Part shown: in pieces, positions 1 to 9,829 of the stretch
Numbering within the stretch: position 1 is the first letter of the stretch
How the letters are laid out: each line of letters opens with the position of its first letter
Assembly: GCF_029350945.1 (NCBI RefSeq)
Contig: NZ_JARKMS010000007.1
Location: 106,529-170,528 of the forward strand
Reading direction: 5' to 3'
DNA: 64,000 bases
From: Maribacter huludaoensis
Lineage (GTDB): Bacteria; Bacteroidota; Bacteroidia; Flavobacteriales; Flavobacteriaceae
Translations under genes and position numbers: made by a program
The notes under the pieces: generated by a model
Database searches by the model: none
What the model was told of the DNA's origin: nothing
The model's input: the letters and a program-made list of their open reading frames with translations, nothing else

Positions 1-753
1 GCAGGGTTGAAAATTCCGGTATACTATGGTCAGCCAAAAGATTCAGATGGAGATGGTATTCCAAATAAAGAAGACGGTTGCCCAAAAAAGGCAGGCCCAA
101 TAGAAAATAACGGTTGTCCTTGGGGAGATACCGATGGCGATTCGGTATTGGATAATGAGGATCAATGTCCAGATGAAGTAGGACCTGCAGAAAACAATGG
201 ATGCCCATGGGTTGATAGTGATGGCGATACTATATTGGATAACGAGGATCAATGTCCAGATGAAGCAGGACCTGTAGAGAATAATGGGTGTCCTTGGCCA
301 GATAGTGACGGAGATTCAGTTCTTGATAAAGATGATAATTGTCCTGATGAAATGGGTACTGTAGCAAATAACGGTTGTCCAGAACCGGTTGTTACGGCTG
401 AGGTTCAAAAGTCGTTGAACGAGTATGCAAAAACTATTTTGTTCAACACAGGAAAATCAACATTAAAGGATGAGTCAACACCGGTATTGGTTGATATCAT
501 CGGTATTTTAAACGAATATCCCAATGCAAATTTCACTATTGAAGGGCATACGGATAGTATAGGTTCAGAAACTACCAATCAAAAATTATCGGAGAAAAGA
601 GCTCAAGCTGTTCTACAATTTTTAATAGATGGCGGTATTTCACCAGCAAGATTGACCGCTATTGGTTATGGGGAAAGTAAGCCAATTGCTACCAATATGT
701 ATAAAGACGGTAGACAGAAAAACAGACGTGTTGAGATTAACTTGGCACAGTAG
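1..753 (+). CDS. OmpA-family outer membrane protein, 3' part (start lies before the window)
   Basis: The reading frame is open from base 1 (A-G-L-K-I-P...), so the beta-barrel part is cut off by the window edge; a TTG at base 7 is not a credible start. Visible are four thrombospondin type 3-like repeats (D-x-D-G-D-x-x-x-x-x-x-D-x-C-P, residues about 12-120) of the calcium-binding kind. An OmpA C-terminal domain follows (about residues 140-248) with the peptidoglycan-binding core F-T-I-E-G-H-T-D and the R-A-Q-A-V and N-R-R-V-E-I segments. In flavobacteria such proteins anchor the outer membrane to peptidoglycan. The call is firm, but the full size and N-terminus are not visible. A strong terminator follows. 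Confidence 0.93.
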   Translation, partial: AGLKIPVYYGQPKDSDGDGIPNKEDGCPKKAGPIENNGCPWGDTDGDSVLDNEDQCPDEVGPAENNGCPWVDSDGDTILDNEDQCPDEAGPVENNGCPWPDSDGDSVLDKDDNCPDEMGTVANNGCPEPVVTAEVQKSLNEYAKTILFNTGKSTLKDESTPVLVDIIGILNEYPNANFTIEGHTDSIGSETTNQKLSEKRAQAVLQFLIDGGISPARLTAIGYGESKPIATNMYKDGRQKNRRVEINLAQ

Positions 754-775
754 CTATACAAAGATTAGGTACTAT

Positions 776-803
776 AAAAGCCCGGTAAAACCGGGCTTTT
801 TTT
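776..803. terminator. Bidirectional rho-independent terminator
   Basis: Perfect stem AAAAGCCCGG / CCGGGCTTTT with a 5-base TAAAA loop, flanked by A and T runs. It lies between the convergent OmpA gene and the minus-strand gene at 817 and can serve both. Confidence 0.93.
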
Positions 804-816
804 ATGTGTATTAGTG

Positions 817-1257
817 CTATCTTTTAAAGATATATCGGGTAATGAAAATGCCTTGCCCATCTGTGTTACCGGCATCAGCTTCTACACCACTGGTTACAAA
901 AACAAGTTCCCATCCATTTTGTGCCATATCACTTAGTTTAGATGAAATAAGTGCATCGTTTGCCGCAATGTTCTGAAAGCGAATACCGGCCACATTATAG
1001 AAATTAAGCAGTTTGGTCTCTTCAAAATCCTTTACGCGAATATCACTGCGTTTAGATTTATTTCGGGTGTTATCTTCCTCGGTCTGTTCAGAGGTGAACT
1101 CCTTAAAATCTCGATCTGCATTGGCATCTATAATTCGTGATCGTCCTAATCCACTAGGTACTATAGATTCTACACTGGTAACAACTTTGTATTCCTGTGC
1201 CGTAGATGTGGTAATTGCAGTTAGGGCAAATAGGACAAGTAAGATGATTTTTTTCAT
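817..1257 (-). CDS. Small exported protein with a DUF4177-like C-terminus
   Basis: 146 residues. The N-terminus is a clear Sec signal peptide (MKK, hydrophobic core, cleavage near T-A-Q at 19-21). The middle is charged (E-E-D-N-T-R-N-K-S-K-R). The C-terminus contains L-S-D-M-A-Q-N-G-W-E-L-V-F-V followed by an F-I-T-R-Y-I-F-K-R strand, which resembles the DUF4177 pattern (helix, GWELV, beta hairpin). Function is unknown. It is probably monocistronic: the OmpA gene converges on it and a terminator lies upstream at 1383-1411. The DUF4177 link is by eye only. Confidence 0.75.
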   Translation of the reverse strand: MKKIILLVLFALTAITTSTAQEYKVVTSVESIVPSGLGRSRIIDANADRDFKEFTSEQTEEDNTRNKSKRSDIRVKDFEETKLLNFYNVAGIRFQNIAANDALISSKLSDMAQNGWELVFVTSGVEADAGNTDGQGIFITRYIFKR

Positions 1258-1382
1258 GATGATGGTTTTTACGTTTATTTAAAGATTGTACGGTGAAAGT
1301 ATAAGGTATAATGAAGAATGCAAAGAATACAACTTTATATCATTGTAAATTGATGCTTTACCATTACAGTAGCTTAAAAAAA

Positions 1383-1411
1383 AAGACCCGATACTATAAG
1401 CATCGGGTCTT
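1383..1411 (-). terminator. Rho-independent terminator
   Basis: Ten-base perfect stem AAGACCCGAT / ATCGGGTCTT around a 9-base loop. On the minus strand it is followed by a run of about ten T. It ends the transcript of the gene at 1432-2244. Confidence 0.92.
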
Positions 1412-1431
1412 ATGATAAATAAAGTTTTGTT

Positions 1432-2244
1432 CTATTGAATAGAGAAATCAAATACCGATTGGTTCTCTCTACCTTGTGGAACCTGACCTTGGTAAATAAA
1501 GCAATATTCCCCTGGTTCTAACGTATCTGGAGTAACTTTGAACTTGTTACCTTCAATTTCCTCTATAGCAAAATTTAGTGCGTATTTTGGATCAATACCG
1601 CTGCTACTGGTAATCCAGCTACTTTTTCCGGTAATAACCTCTCTAAGGTTCTTTTTCTCTTTAACGGTAAGTTTTACCAAAACAAACTCGTTAGGGTTAC
1701 TTGCCATTCTAAACCACCAGTTGAAGATTCCTGTATCGCCACCTTGGTTGTTTTGCATATTATCTACTTGGGTAACACTTGGGTCAAAAATGAAAGTAAA
1801 TTCAGGCTGACTTTGGCGTATAACGTTGTTCGATTTTGTTTTTGGTAATTGTGCTTTTTTCTTGGCGTTGATTAAACCGGAAACTAATTTTTGTGCCACT
1901 TGGTTAGAGTTTGCCCCAGAAAATACGCTTGGTTGAACCAATTTGTCTTCACCATTGACATCGGTATAGTAAATACCGGTCTTGGACATTGTGTTTTGTT
2001 TTGATTTGTCCATAATCAAAGAAAGAACCTCAGAAGATACACCTGCGTTTTTCATTTGCCCTAGAGCGGTTATAGATGCGTCAAATTTTACATCGGAAGT
2101 ATTTATTTTATCGATAATCATGTAATCGTCAAAACCAAGTTCCACCATTTGAATGACAGATTCGTTTGTAATAGTTTCTTGGGCAGCCCCAAAAGTGAAT
2201 ACTGATAACGTGAACATCAGTAATGATTTTTTAATAAATTTCAT
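1432..2244 (-). CDS. Exported protein of unknown function with an N-terminal helical 'V-I-x-M-V-x-x-G' motif
   Basis: 270 residues with a signal peptide ending near G-A-A-Q (19-22). Residues about 25-80 form the pattern T-N-E-S-V-I-Q-M-V-E-L-G ... I-I-D-K-I ... F-D ... L ... K-N-A-G-V-S-S-E-V-L, a short helical unit seen in many uncharacterised exported proteins of Bacteroidota and Acidobacteria. The rest (about 90-270) looks beta-rich and ends in G-E-Y-C-F-I-Y-Q-G-Q, like an Ig-type sandwich. No catalytic motif is visible. It is transcribed alone, divergent from rsgA, with its own terminator. Confidence 0.75.
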   Translation of the reverse strand: MKFIKKSLLMFTLSVFTFGAAQETITNESVIQMVELGFDDYMIIDKINTSDVKFDASITALGQMKNAGVSSEVLSLIMDKSKQNTMSKTGIYYTDVNGEDKLVQPSVFSGANSNQVAQKLVSGLINAKKKAQLPKTKSNNVIRQSQPEFTFIFDPSVTQVDNMQNNQGGDTGIFNWWFRMASNPNEFVLVKLTVKEKKNLREVITGKSSWITSSSGIDPKYALNFAIEEIEGNKFKVTPDTLEPGEYCFIYQGQVPQGRENQSVFDFSIQ

Positions 2245-2351
2245 TTTCTTGTATTTGGTTATTATTCAGCGATCTAGTTCTATTTTCAAATTTATGTTAA
2301 TTTTTATATTTAAAGCAGTTACTTTGTATAAAAGGACGGATTTTAGGATAA

Positions 2352-3305
2352 ATGGTAGGAATTGTTTATAAATCTACGGGAAGTTGGTACACTGTTAAGG
2401 CAGTAAATGGTGATTTCTATGAATGTAGAATAAAAGGAAAGTTTAGAATAAAAGGTATTAAAAGCACCAACCCTGTGGCAGTTGGTGATAGCGTGCGCTT
2501 TGAGGTTGAGACCATTGGTGACGATACCATAGGTATTATCAATGAAATAGAGGATCGTAAAAATTACATAATTCGTAAATCTGTAAACCTTTCAAAGCAG
2601 ACCCATATCATAGCTGCCAATTTAGATCAGGTCTTTTTATTGGTAACCTTGAACAATCCGCCCACATACCCTGTTTTTATAGATCGATTTCTGATCACTG
2701 CAGAAGCATATGAAATTCCGGTTGTTTTACTTTTTAACAAGATAGATACATACGTACCGGAAGAGTTGGACGAGATTAAATTTTTAGCGGCTCTTTACAG
2801 AAATATAGGGTACACTTGTATAGGTATTTCTGCGGCAACGGGCAAGAACGTGGATAAGGTCAAAGAAATAATGAAAGGAAAAACATCTATGTTTTCCGGT
2901 CATTCTGGAGTTGGTAAATCTACCTTGGTAAACGCCATAGAGCCAGATTTGGATATTAAGACCAAACAAATTTCTCAACAACACGCACAAGGGCAACATA
3001 CCACTACTTTTGCGGAAATGTTCGATTTAAGTTTTGATGCTAGAATTATAGATACGCCCGGTATTAAGGGTTTTGGTATTGTGGATATGGAAAAAGAGGA
3101 AATAGGAAACTATTTTCCAGAGTTCTTTGAACTAAAACAAGACTGTAAATTTAATAATTGTATTCACGTAGATGAGCCTAAGTGTGCGGTTAAAGATGCC
3201 TTGGAAACTGGTGATATAGCATGGAGCAGATATAACAGTTATTTACAGATGATAAAAGGAGAAGACGAGAATTATAGGGTAGACATTCACGATGATAAAA
3301 AATGA
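2352..3305 (+). CDS. rsgA: Ribosome small subunit-dependent GTPase A (30S maturation)
   Basis: 317 residues, the family's usual length. An N-terminal OB fold is followed by a circularly permuted GTPase: G4 N-K-I-D (129-132), G5 S-A-A-T-G (about 160-164), G1 G-H-S-G-V-G-K-S (183-190), G2 region Q-H-T-T-T, G3 D-T-P-G (234-237). A zinc knuckle follows with C265, C270, H272 and C278. RsgA releases RbfA and checks late 30S subunit assembly in the cytoplasm. The start at 2352 fits the N-terminal strand. Its last codons overlap dtd by four bases (ATGA), so the two genes are translationally coupled. Confidence 0.97.
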   Translation: MVGIVYKSTGSWYTVKAVNGDFYECRIKGKFRIKGIKSTNPVAVGDSVRFEVETIGDDTIGIINEIEDRKNYIIRKSVNLSKQTHIIAANLDQVFLLVTLNNPPTYPVFIDRFLITAEAYEIPVVLLFNKIDTYVPEELDEIKFLAALYRNIGYTCIGISAATGKNVDKVKEIMKGKTSMFSGHSGVGKSTLVNAIEPDLDIKTKQISQQHAQGQHTTTFAEMFDLSFDARIIDTPGIKGFGIVDMEKEEIGNYFPEFFELKQDCKFNNCIHVDEPKCAVKDALETGDIAWSRYNSYLQMIKGEDENYRVDIHDDKK

Positions 3306-3754
3306 GAGTAGTACTACAAAGAGTTTCTAAGGCAAGTGTAACGGTTGAGGAAAAAAGAATTAGTTCCATAAATGAGGGAGTGCTCATTTTTGTAGGAATT
3401 GAGAATGAGGACACCCAAGTTGATATAGACTGGTTAACGAATAAAATAGCGAACCTTCGCATTTTTAACGATGAGAACGGAGTGATGAACACCTCGCTTT
3501 TAGATACTGGTGGAGATGCAATAGTAGTCAGTCAGTTCACATTACATGCTAGTACCAAAAAAGGCAATCGTCCATCTTACATAAAAGCGGCAAGCCCAGC
3601 GGTAGCAGTGCCTTTGTACGAAGCCTTTATTACAACATTAGAATCTAAACTTACTAAAAAAGTAGGTACAGGTGTCTTTGGTGCAGATATGAAAGTAGAA
3701 TTGTTGAATGATGGCCCTGTTACCATAATGATTGATACGAAGGATAAAACTTAG
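3302..3754 (+). CDS. dtd: D-aminoacyl-tRNA deacylase
   Basis: 150 residues, full family length. It hydrolyses the ester bond of D-aminoacyl-tRNAs and protects translation from D-amino acids and mischarged glycine. It begins M-R-V-V-L-Q-R-V. Signature segments are S-Q-F-T-L (active-site motif near residue 78) and N-D-G-P-V-T (cross-subunit Gly-cisPro motif near 137), plus G-T-G-V-F-G-A-D-M. The start overlaps the rsgA stop as ATGA, so the two share a transcript. Confidence 0.97.
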   Translation: MRVVLQRVSKASVTVEEKRISSINEGVLIFVGIENEDTQVDIDWLTNKIANLRIFNDENGVMNTSLLDTGGDAIVVSQFTLHASTKKGNRPSYIKAASPAVAVPLYEAFITTLESKLTKKVGTGVFGADMKVELLNDGPVTIMIDTKDKT

Positions 3755-3831
3755 AGTTTAATAATTATTCATCATATTTTGTAAGAAAAATTATATTTTA
3801 TCGTTAGTATTGCTCAGCCAAACTAAAAATA

Positions 3832-5754
3832 ATGCGAATTTTACTATTGAGCTTGATCTTTACCACGGTCGTAAATGCTCAGACCAATTACTCCGTTTCC
3901 TCTATAGACGGACCATTAAAAGAAAATGCGAATGCAGTTGTACGCTTAGATGAAACCATTGTAGAAATTACCGCAAAAAATAAGATGCAGGTAACCAACC
4001 ATAGGGTAATTACTATACTTAAAAAAGCTGGTGAGAATTCAATAAAGCCATATGCATTTTATAGTCCCAATACTAAAATAACAAATATTTTAGCCCTAGT
4101 TTACAATGACCAAGGTGAGGAAATAGAAAAAATCAAAAAAAAGGATTTTTATGATATTAGCGCTGTTGATGGAGGAACTTTATATGGCGATTCAAGGGTT
4201 AAGGTGTTTAGGTATACGCCAACTTCTTATCCGTATACAGTAGATTTTACTTATACCTATACTACACCTAATACAGCATTTCTTCCAAGATGGATGCCCA
4301 TTGATGATTATATGGTTAGTGTTGAGAAAAGCTCTTTCAACATGAAAATAATCGAGTCGTTACAATGGAGAAAGAAAGAGAAAAACTTTAAGGATTATGA
4401 TATCATAAATAACTCATCTAAATCTGTTATTAGCTATGAGATGAATCAAATTCCTGCACAAAAAAAAGAAGCTTTAAGTCCTTCTTTTTATTACTATGAG
4501 CCCCAACTTATGATTGCCTTGAACGAGTTTCATTTAGAGGGGGTAGATGGTTATGCCAAAGATTGGGAATCTATGGGGAATTGGCAATTTAAAAGCTTGC
4601 TTGCCGATCGCGATCAATTGCCGGAGCATACCGTAAGGCTAATAACAGAAAAACTTTCAGGTATTACCGATCGTGAGGAAAAAATAAAGAAAATATATGA
4701 ATATGTACAAAATAATACCCGTTACATATCTGTACAACTTGGTATAGGGGGGTGGCAACCAATAGCTGCAGAAGAGGTAGATAGGGTTAAATATGGAGAC
4801 TGTAAAGGCTTGACCAATTATACAAAGGCGCTATTAAAATCTCAAGGTATAGAGTCTTACTACAGTGTAGTTCATGCTGGTAAATCAAAACTTGGGATGG
4901 AAAAAGATTTTGCGATCATGCAAGGCAACCATGTTATTTTAAACGTACCTAACCAAGAAAATGATATTTGGCTAGAATGTACAAGTCAAAAAATCCCGTT
5001 TGGCTTTTTAGGTGATTTTACAGATGATAGGGATGTGCTCGTAATTAAACCATCTGGAGGTGAAATTAAGCATACCCACAAATATTTGAACGATAATAAT
5101 TTACAAAAAACCGTAGGTGAAATGGTAGTTACGGATACAGGTGGTATAACCGCCAATCTGGAAATTGAGACCTATGGTATTCAGTATGATAAACACGCTG
5201 AAGTTCTATCAATGTCTGAAAAAGATAAAAACGATTATTACACGGAATATTGGAATAATATCAATGGATTAAGCATAGGCGAGACAATTTTTGATCATGA
5301 TAAGAACAATATTAAATTAACTGAAAAAATAACGTTGTCAGCACAATCATATGTTACTAAAATGGGCAATGACTTATTGTTTAAACCCAATGCTTTTAAT
5401 GCCAATAAATATGTTCCGAATCGGTATAGTGATAGAAAATTATCTTTTGAAATAGATAGAGGTTATACAGACAATGATGAAATAGATATAAAACTGCCAA
5501 TAAATTATAAGTTGGGGAAATTACCTTCTCCGGTAATCATTACTTCAGAGTTTGGCAACTATGAAATGTCATTAGAGAAAATTAGTGAAAATCAATTGCG
5601 TTATAAGCGAAAAATTCAGTTGAAGAGTGGGCTCTACGATAAAAGTAAATATGATGGTTATCGTGACTTTCGAAAGAAAATTAAAAAATATGATAACACT
5701 AAAATTGTATTAAGTAAAATACCTCAGGGCCAGCCCACGAAGCATTTAAAGTAA
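3832..5754 (+). CDS. Exported DUF3857 / transglutaminase-like protein, first of three tandem genes (catalytic Cys present)
   Basis: 640 residues with a short signal peptide (cleavage near V-N-A-Q, residue 17). The N-terminal half matches the DUF3857 beta domain. The transglutaminase-like core lies near 285-390, with a Cys in Y-G-D-C-K-G-L (C324) and a His in G-N-H-V-I-L (H367). At the third triad position it has W-L-E-C-T-S (E382) rather than the usual D-x-T. A C-terminal DUF3858-like region follows. Such proteins are exported and common in Bacteroidota, but no substrate is established. It is the only one of the three tandem relatives that keeps Cys and His. The 72-base gaps to its neighbours allow one operon. 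Confidence 0.88.
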   Translation: MRILLLSLIFTTVVNAQTNYSVSSIDGPLKENANAVVRLDETIVEITAKNKMQVTNHRVITILKKAGENSIKPYAFYSPNTKITNILALVYNDQGEEIEKIKKKDFYDISAVDGGTLYGDSRVKVFRYTPTSYPYTVDFTYTYTTPNTAFLPRWMPIDDYMVSVEKSSFNMKIIESLQWRKKEKNFKDYDIINNSSKSVISYEMNQIPAQKKEALSPSFYYYEPQLMIALNEFHLEGVDGYAKDWESMGNWQFKSLLADRDQLPEHTVRLITEKLSGITDREEKIKKIYEYVQNNTRYISVQLGIGGWQPIAAEEVDRVKYGDCKGLTNYTKALLKSQGIESYYSVVHAGKSKLGMEKDFAIMQGNHVILNVPNQENDIWLECTSQKIPFGFLGDFTDDRDVLVIKPSGGEIKHTHKYLNDNNLQKTVGEMVVTDTGGITANLEIETYGIQYDKHAEVLSMSEKDKNDYYTEYWNNINGLSIGETIFDHDKNNIKLTEKITLSAQSYVTKMGNDLLFKPNAFNANKYVPNRYSDRKLSFEIDRGYTDNDEIDIKLPINYKLGKLPSPVIITSEFGNYEMSLEKISENQLRYKRKIQLKSGLYDKSKYDGYRDFRKKIKKYDNTKIVLSKIPQGQPTKHLK

Positions 5755-5826
5755 ATAAATTTTTAAGTTCTAGGTAAGTCTTGGGGTATAATACCCTTTG
5801 GCGGTGCCAATAAATAATTAATAAAT

Positions 5827-7773
5827 ATGTCTCAAATTAAAATAGTTATATTAACAACACTCTTCTTTTCATTATTATGTAATGCTCAAAATTACGATTT
5901 TGGAAAGGTGTCGAAAGAAGAATTAATTGAGCAATCGTATCCTTTAGATTCTTCTGCTGTGGCGGCTTACCTTTATAAATATAGAAAGAGTTATTATGTC
6001 TACAGTCAAAACAGCGGATTGTCACTTGTCACAGAAATACATGAACGTATAAAGGTTTATGATAAAGCCGGGTTTGATCACGCGACCAAGATTATAAATT
6101 TAAGTAAAGGTATTGGTAGTGCAGAAGTAGTCTCAAAGATAAAAGGTTATACATATTCTCTGGTAAATGGGGAAATAGTTGAAACTAAGTTAGAAAAAGA
6201 CGGCATATTTAAGTCTGAGTTTTCAAAAGGTATGAACCAGGTAAAACTTACCATGCCTAAGGTTAAGGAAGGTAGCGTTTTGGAGTATAGGTATAAAATT
6301 ATATCTCCATACTATAGCAGTATCGATGAGTTTCGTTTTCAAGAAGCAATACCTATAAAACGACTTAAAGCTAGTATGGCTATTTTTGATTATTTCAGAT
6401 TCAATCAACGTCAAAAAGGTTTTTTGCCACTTAATCCTAAAACAGATCGGGTAATGAACAATCAAGTTGGTACCTATGATATTGTAACTTCATACAATCT
6501 TGTAAATGTTCCAGCTTTAATAGATGAGAGCTTTGTCAGTAATATAGATAATTATAGAAGTGGTGTAGATTTTGAAATTGTTTCCGTTCAATTTCCAGGT
6601 GAAATGTCCGAGAATTTTGCTAAAAGTTGGGAAGATGTTGTTGCCACTATTTACAAGAATACATCATTTGGTAATGAATTGGAAAAGAAAAATTTTTTTG
6701 AAGATGACCTTGATAATAAACTTAAAGGTATCGCCGATAAAAAACAACGTTTAAAGGAAGTTCTCACTTTTGTGAAAGATAAGATAAAATGGAATAAAAA
6801 TCTTGGTGTTACCGCAGAGGAAGGAGTTAAAAAGGCTTATAAGAGTGGTGCAGGAAATTCTGGGGATATCAATTTGTTTTTGGTATCCTGTTTAAAACAT
6901 GCGGGCTTTGACGCTTATCCAATTATTTTAAGCACAAGAGATCACGGAGTTCAGTTGTTTCCAACTTTAAAAGGTTTCAATTATGTAATAGCAGGTGTAA
7001 AAGATGGTGAAAGTTATTCTTTTTTAGATGCTACGGAAAAGTATAGTATGGTAAATGTTTTACCAATGAGAGATTTAAATTGGTTTGGCAGGGCTATCAA
7101 TAAAGATGGTACGGCAGTAATGGTGGATTTGCTACCTGCAAAAATGTCAAAGGAAATTACCATGTTAAATTTAGTTCTTGATGATGATCTAAGTTTTGAA
7201 GGTTCTGTAAAACAACGCTATTCGGATTATTATGCTATGTTGTTACGGGATAAATATAATGCGGAAACTGAAGTTGAATACATTCAAGAGTTAGAAGACA
7301 AGTATAGCGGTATTGAGATTTCAAATTTTGAAATAAAAGAAGTAACACAACCAAATAAAATTATAAATCAAGCGTACGAGATTTATTTAGATGAAAGTAT
7401 TGATGATGCCGGTGATAAATTATACTTTTCCCCGTTATTGCATCTTTCCCAAGATGAGTCACCGTTTAAATCTGAAATAAGGGAATTTCCTGTTGATTTC
7501 GGTTACCCTTGGGAGGATAGTTTTATTGTAAATATTACACTACCTGAAAATTATACAATAGCAACATTGCCAGAGAATAAAATGATTTCTTTGCCCAATA
7601 AATTAGGCTTCTTTAATTTTCAAATATCAACTCTGGATAACACCCTACAAATTTCTTCAAAAATCAGCTTTAAAAAAGCTTTGATTTCCAATGATCATTA
7701 CGCACAATTAAAAGAATTTTATCGTCAGATAGTTGAAAAACATTCGGAGAAAGTTGTTTTACAAAGAATTTAA
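5827..7773 (+). CDS. Exported DUF3857 protein, second of three tandem genes (transglutaminase Cys and His lost)
   Basis: 648 residues with a signal peptide ending near C-N-A-Q (18-21). The DUF3857 N-terminal domain contains L-T-M-P-K-V-K-E-G-S-V-L-E-Y. In the transglutaminase-like core, the place of the catalytic Cys reads G-A-G-N-S-G-D-I-N-L (about 341-350) and the His position reads F-N-Y-V-I. An F-L-D-A-T segment supplies only the Asp. It is therefore probably a non-catalytic, perhaps carbohydrate- or peptide-binding, relative. It resembles the third gene more than the first. The role is unknown. Confidence 0.87.
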   Translation: MSQIKIVILTTLFFSLLCNAQNYDFGKVSKEELIEQSYPLDSSAVAAYLYKYRKSYYVYSQNSGLSLVTEIHERIKVYDKAGFDHATKIINLSKGIGSAEVVSKIKGYTYSLVNGEIVETKLEKDGIFKSEFSKGMNQVKLTMPKVKEGSVLEYRYKIISPYYSSIDEFRFQEAIPIKRLKASMAIFDYFRFNQRQKGFLPLNPKTDRVMNNQVGTYDIVTSYNLVNVPALIDESFVSNIDNYRSGVDFEIVSVQFPGEMSENFAKSWEDVVATIYKNTSFGNELEKKNFFEDDLDNKLKGIADKKQRLKEVLTFVKDKIKWNKNLGVTAEEGVKKAYKSGAGNSGDINLFLVSCLKHAGFDAYPIILSTRDHGVQLFPTLKGFNYVIAGVKDGESYSFLDATEKYSMVNVLPMRDLNWFGRAINKDGTAVMVDLLPAKMSKEITMLNLVLDDDLSFEGSVKQRYSDYYAMLLRDKYNAETEVEYIQELEDKYSGIEISNFEIKEVTQPNKIINQAYEIYLDESIDDAGDKLYFSPLLHLSQDESPFKSEIREFPVDFGYPWEDSFIVNITLPENYTIATLPENKMISLPNKLGFFNFQISTLDNTLQISSKISFKKALISNDHYAQLKEFYRQIVEKHSEKVVLQRI

Positions 7774-7844
7774 GATCATCATAAAATATATCTTAAAAAG
7801 AACACTGTATAACTGTAAATTAAATTCAACCTACCACTTTTAGT

Positions 7845-9821
7845 ATGTACTATTTTAGATTGTTTACCCTTTTTTTCATTTTGTTCGTGCATTTTAAAAA
7901 TTGTTTTGCTCAAGAAATACCAGAGTTTGGTACTTTGTCAAAGCTAGAGAGTGAGTTTGTGTCTTATGAACAAGATCCGGAAGCTGAGGCAGTTTATTTA
8001 TATGAATATGGTAATAATTATTTTGAAATTAGAGATGACTACATCTACCTGATAACAAAATATCATGCTAAAATTAAAATACTTGAAAAAGAAGGCTTTG
8101 ATTATGCAAATATTGAAATACCACTATATCGTTCCAAGAAGAGAAAAGAAAAAATAGTCAATATTAAGGCTCAAACACATAACGGAGAGTTTAAGCATTC
8201 TGTAAAAGCCAGTGAATTCTTTGAAGAAGAGGTCAATGAAAAGTGGACTCAGACAAAATTTACTTTTCCTAATGTTAAAGAAGGGTCTATTGTTGAATAT
8301 GAATACGAAATGCAATCTCCTTTCTTTTTTAATTTTACGGGATGGGAATTTCAATCGGATATTCCTAAGTTGTATTCTGAGTTCAATGCAAAAATACCTG
8401 GTAATTGGCTGTATAATAGAAGCCTTAAAGGTAAATTGAATTTAGATGTTAATGAGGCAGATATAGTAAAAGGTTGTTTTAAATTTCCAGGCACAAAAGA
8501 TGATAGCGACTGCGAGTCCTTGAAATATGTAATGGAAAACGTACCGGCATTTAAGGATTCTGAAGCATATATGCTATCATCTAATAATTACAGGTCTAAG
8601 TTAGAGTTTGAACTTTCTGAATATAAGAGTTTCTATGGCGGTACTGATAAATACACAAAATCATGGGATGATGTAGATCAGGAATTTAAGACCGATAAGG
8701 ATATTGGTAGTCAGCTTCGTAAAAAGAATTTTTTTGAAAAGAATGTTGATGAAAGTTTATTGACCGAAGGAGATGAAATTACACGTGCCAAAAATATATA
8801 TGAATTTGTAAAAAAACATTTTGTATGGAATGAGGAATATGGTATCTGGCAAGGTAATAAGGTGAAAAAAGCTTTTGACGAGAAGAAGGGTAATGTAGCA
8901 GAAATTAATATTGCTCTAATAAATCTTTTAAATGCGGCGGGCTTAAAAGCTAACATGATGGTAATGGCCACCCGTAAAAGAGGATTGCCAAAGAAGACCC
9001 ATCCTGTCATGAGTGATTTTAATTATATCGTCGCAAAACTGGATATTGAAGGAAAGTCCTATTTATTGGACGCAACTAATAAATATATGCCTTTTGGCAT
9101 GCTGCCATATCGTTGTTTGAATTATTACGGTAGAGTAATGGATTTTGATAAGGATAGTTATTGGTATGATATTGTGCCGGAAAATTTGAATGCTGTAATG
9201 TTGCGGGCTCAGATGACTATCAATACTACCGAACAAAAGTTGGAAGGTATTTTTGATTTAACGAATACGGGATATAATAAGGTGTCACAAGATAAATTGC
9301 TTGCAACTACAAATGAAGATAGTTATATTGAAAAATTGGAAGAAGAGATTTCAGATGATTTTTATATTATTTCTCATGAAAAGAGATCTAAATATTCTAA
9401 TGAGAAAAAGCTTACTGAGCGTTTCAATTTTGAAATTGAAAACTTGTTCCAGGGCGATGATATTTATTTAAATCCTTTTGTACTAAAATTTTTCGATAAA
9501 AATCCTTTTACGGCTTCGGAAAGAAATTACCCAGTTGATTTTGGTTACCCAATGAAATATCAGTATGTTTTAAATGTTAAAATTCCGGATGGGTATAGCG
9601 TAAAGTCCTTACCTGAAAATAAAAATTTTGTTATTCCTGAAAATGGTGGTGTATTAAAATTAAATGTATCTGATAACAACAGCGGTACCCTTAATTTATT
9701 TTTTACTTTTGATTTGAATTTTGCGCATTATGGTAACGCATTTTATAAAGGGTTGAAAGAACTTTTTGATGAAGCTGTAAAAAGTCAAGGTCAATCTTTG
9801 ATTGTTTTTGAAAAAATTTAA
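7845..9821 (+). CDS. Exported DUF3857 protein, third of three tandem genes (transglutaminase Cys and His lost)
   Basis: 658 residues with a signal peptide (cleavage near C-F-A-Q, 20-23). The architecture matches its upstream neighbour: F-T-F-P-N-V-K-E-G-S-I-V-E-Y in the DUF3857 part, and a degenerate core K-K-G-N-V-A-E-I-N-I (near 344-353) where the Cys would be. It also has D-F-N-Y-I-V at the His position, L-L-D-A-T-N-K-Y, and a C-terminal P-V-D-F-G-Y-P segment also found in the second protein. It arose by tandem duplication. The MazG-like gene starts 8 bases downstream, so that gene may be cotranscribed. Confidence 0.87.
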   Translation: MYYFRLFTLFFILFVHFKNCFAQEIPEFGTLSKLESEFVSYEQDPEAEAVYLYEYGNNYFEIRDDYIYLITKYHAKIKILEKEGFDYANIEIPLYRSKKRKEKIVNIKAQTHNGEFKHSVKASEFFEEEVNEKWTQTKFTFPNVKEGSIVEYEYEMQSPFFFNFTGWEFQSDIPKLYSEFNAKIPGNWLYNRSLKGKLNLDVNEADIVKGCFKFPGTKDDSDCESLKYVMENVPAFKDSEAYMLSSNNYRSKLEFELSEYKSFYGGTDKYTKSWDDVDQEFKTDKDIGSQLRKKNFFEKNVDESLLTEGDEITRAKNIYEFVKKHFVWNEEYGIWQGNKVKKAFDEKKGNVAEINIALINLLNAAGLKANMMVMATRKRGLPKKTHPVMSDFNYIVAKLDIEGKSYLLDATNKYMPFGMLPYRCLNYYGRVMDFDKDSYWYDIVPENLNAVMLRAQMTINTTEQKLEGIFDLTNTGYNKVSQDKLLATTNEDSYIEKLEEEISDDFYIISHEKRSKYSNEKKLTERFNFEIENLFQGDDIYLNPFVLKFFDKNPFTASERNYPVDFGYPMKYQYVLNVKIPDGYSVKSLPENKNFVIPENGGVLKLNVSDNNSGTLNLFFTFDLNFAHYGNAFYKGLKELFDEAVKSQGQSLIVFEKI

Positions 9822-9829
9822 GATACACT

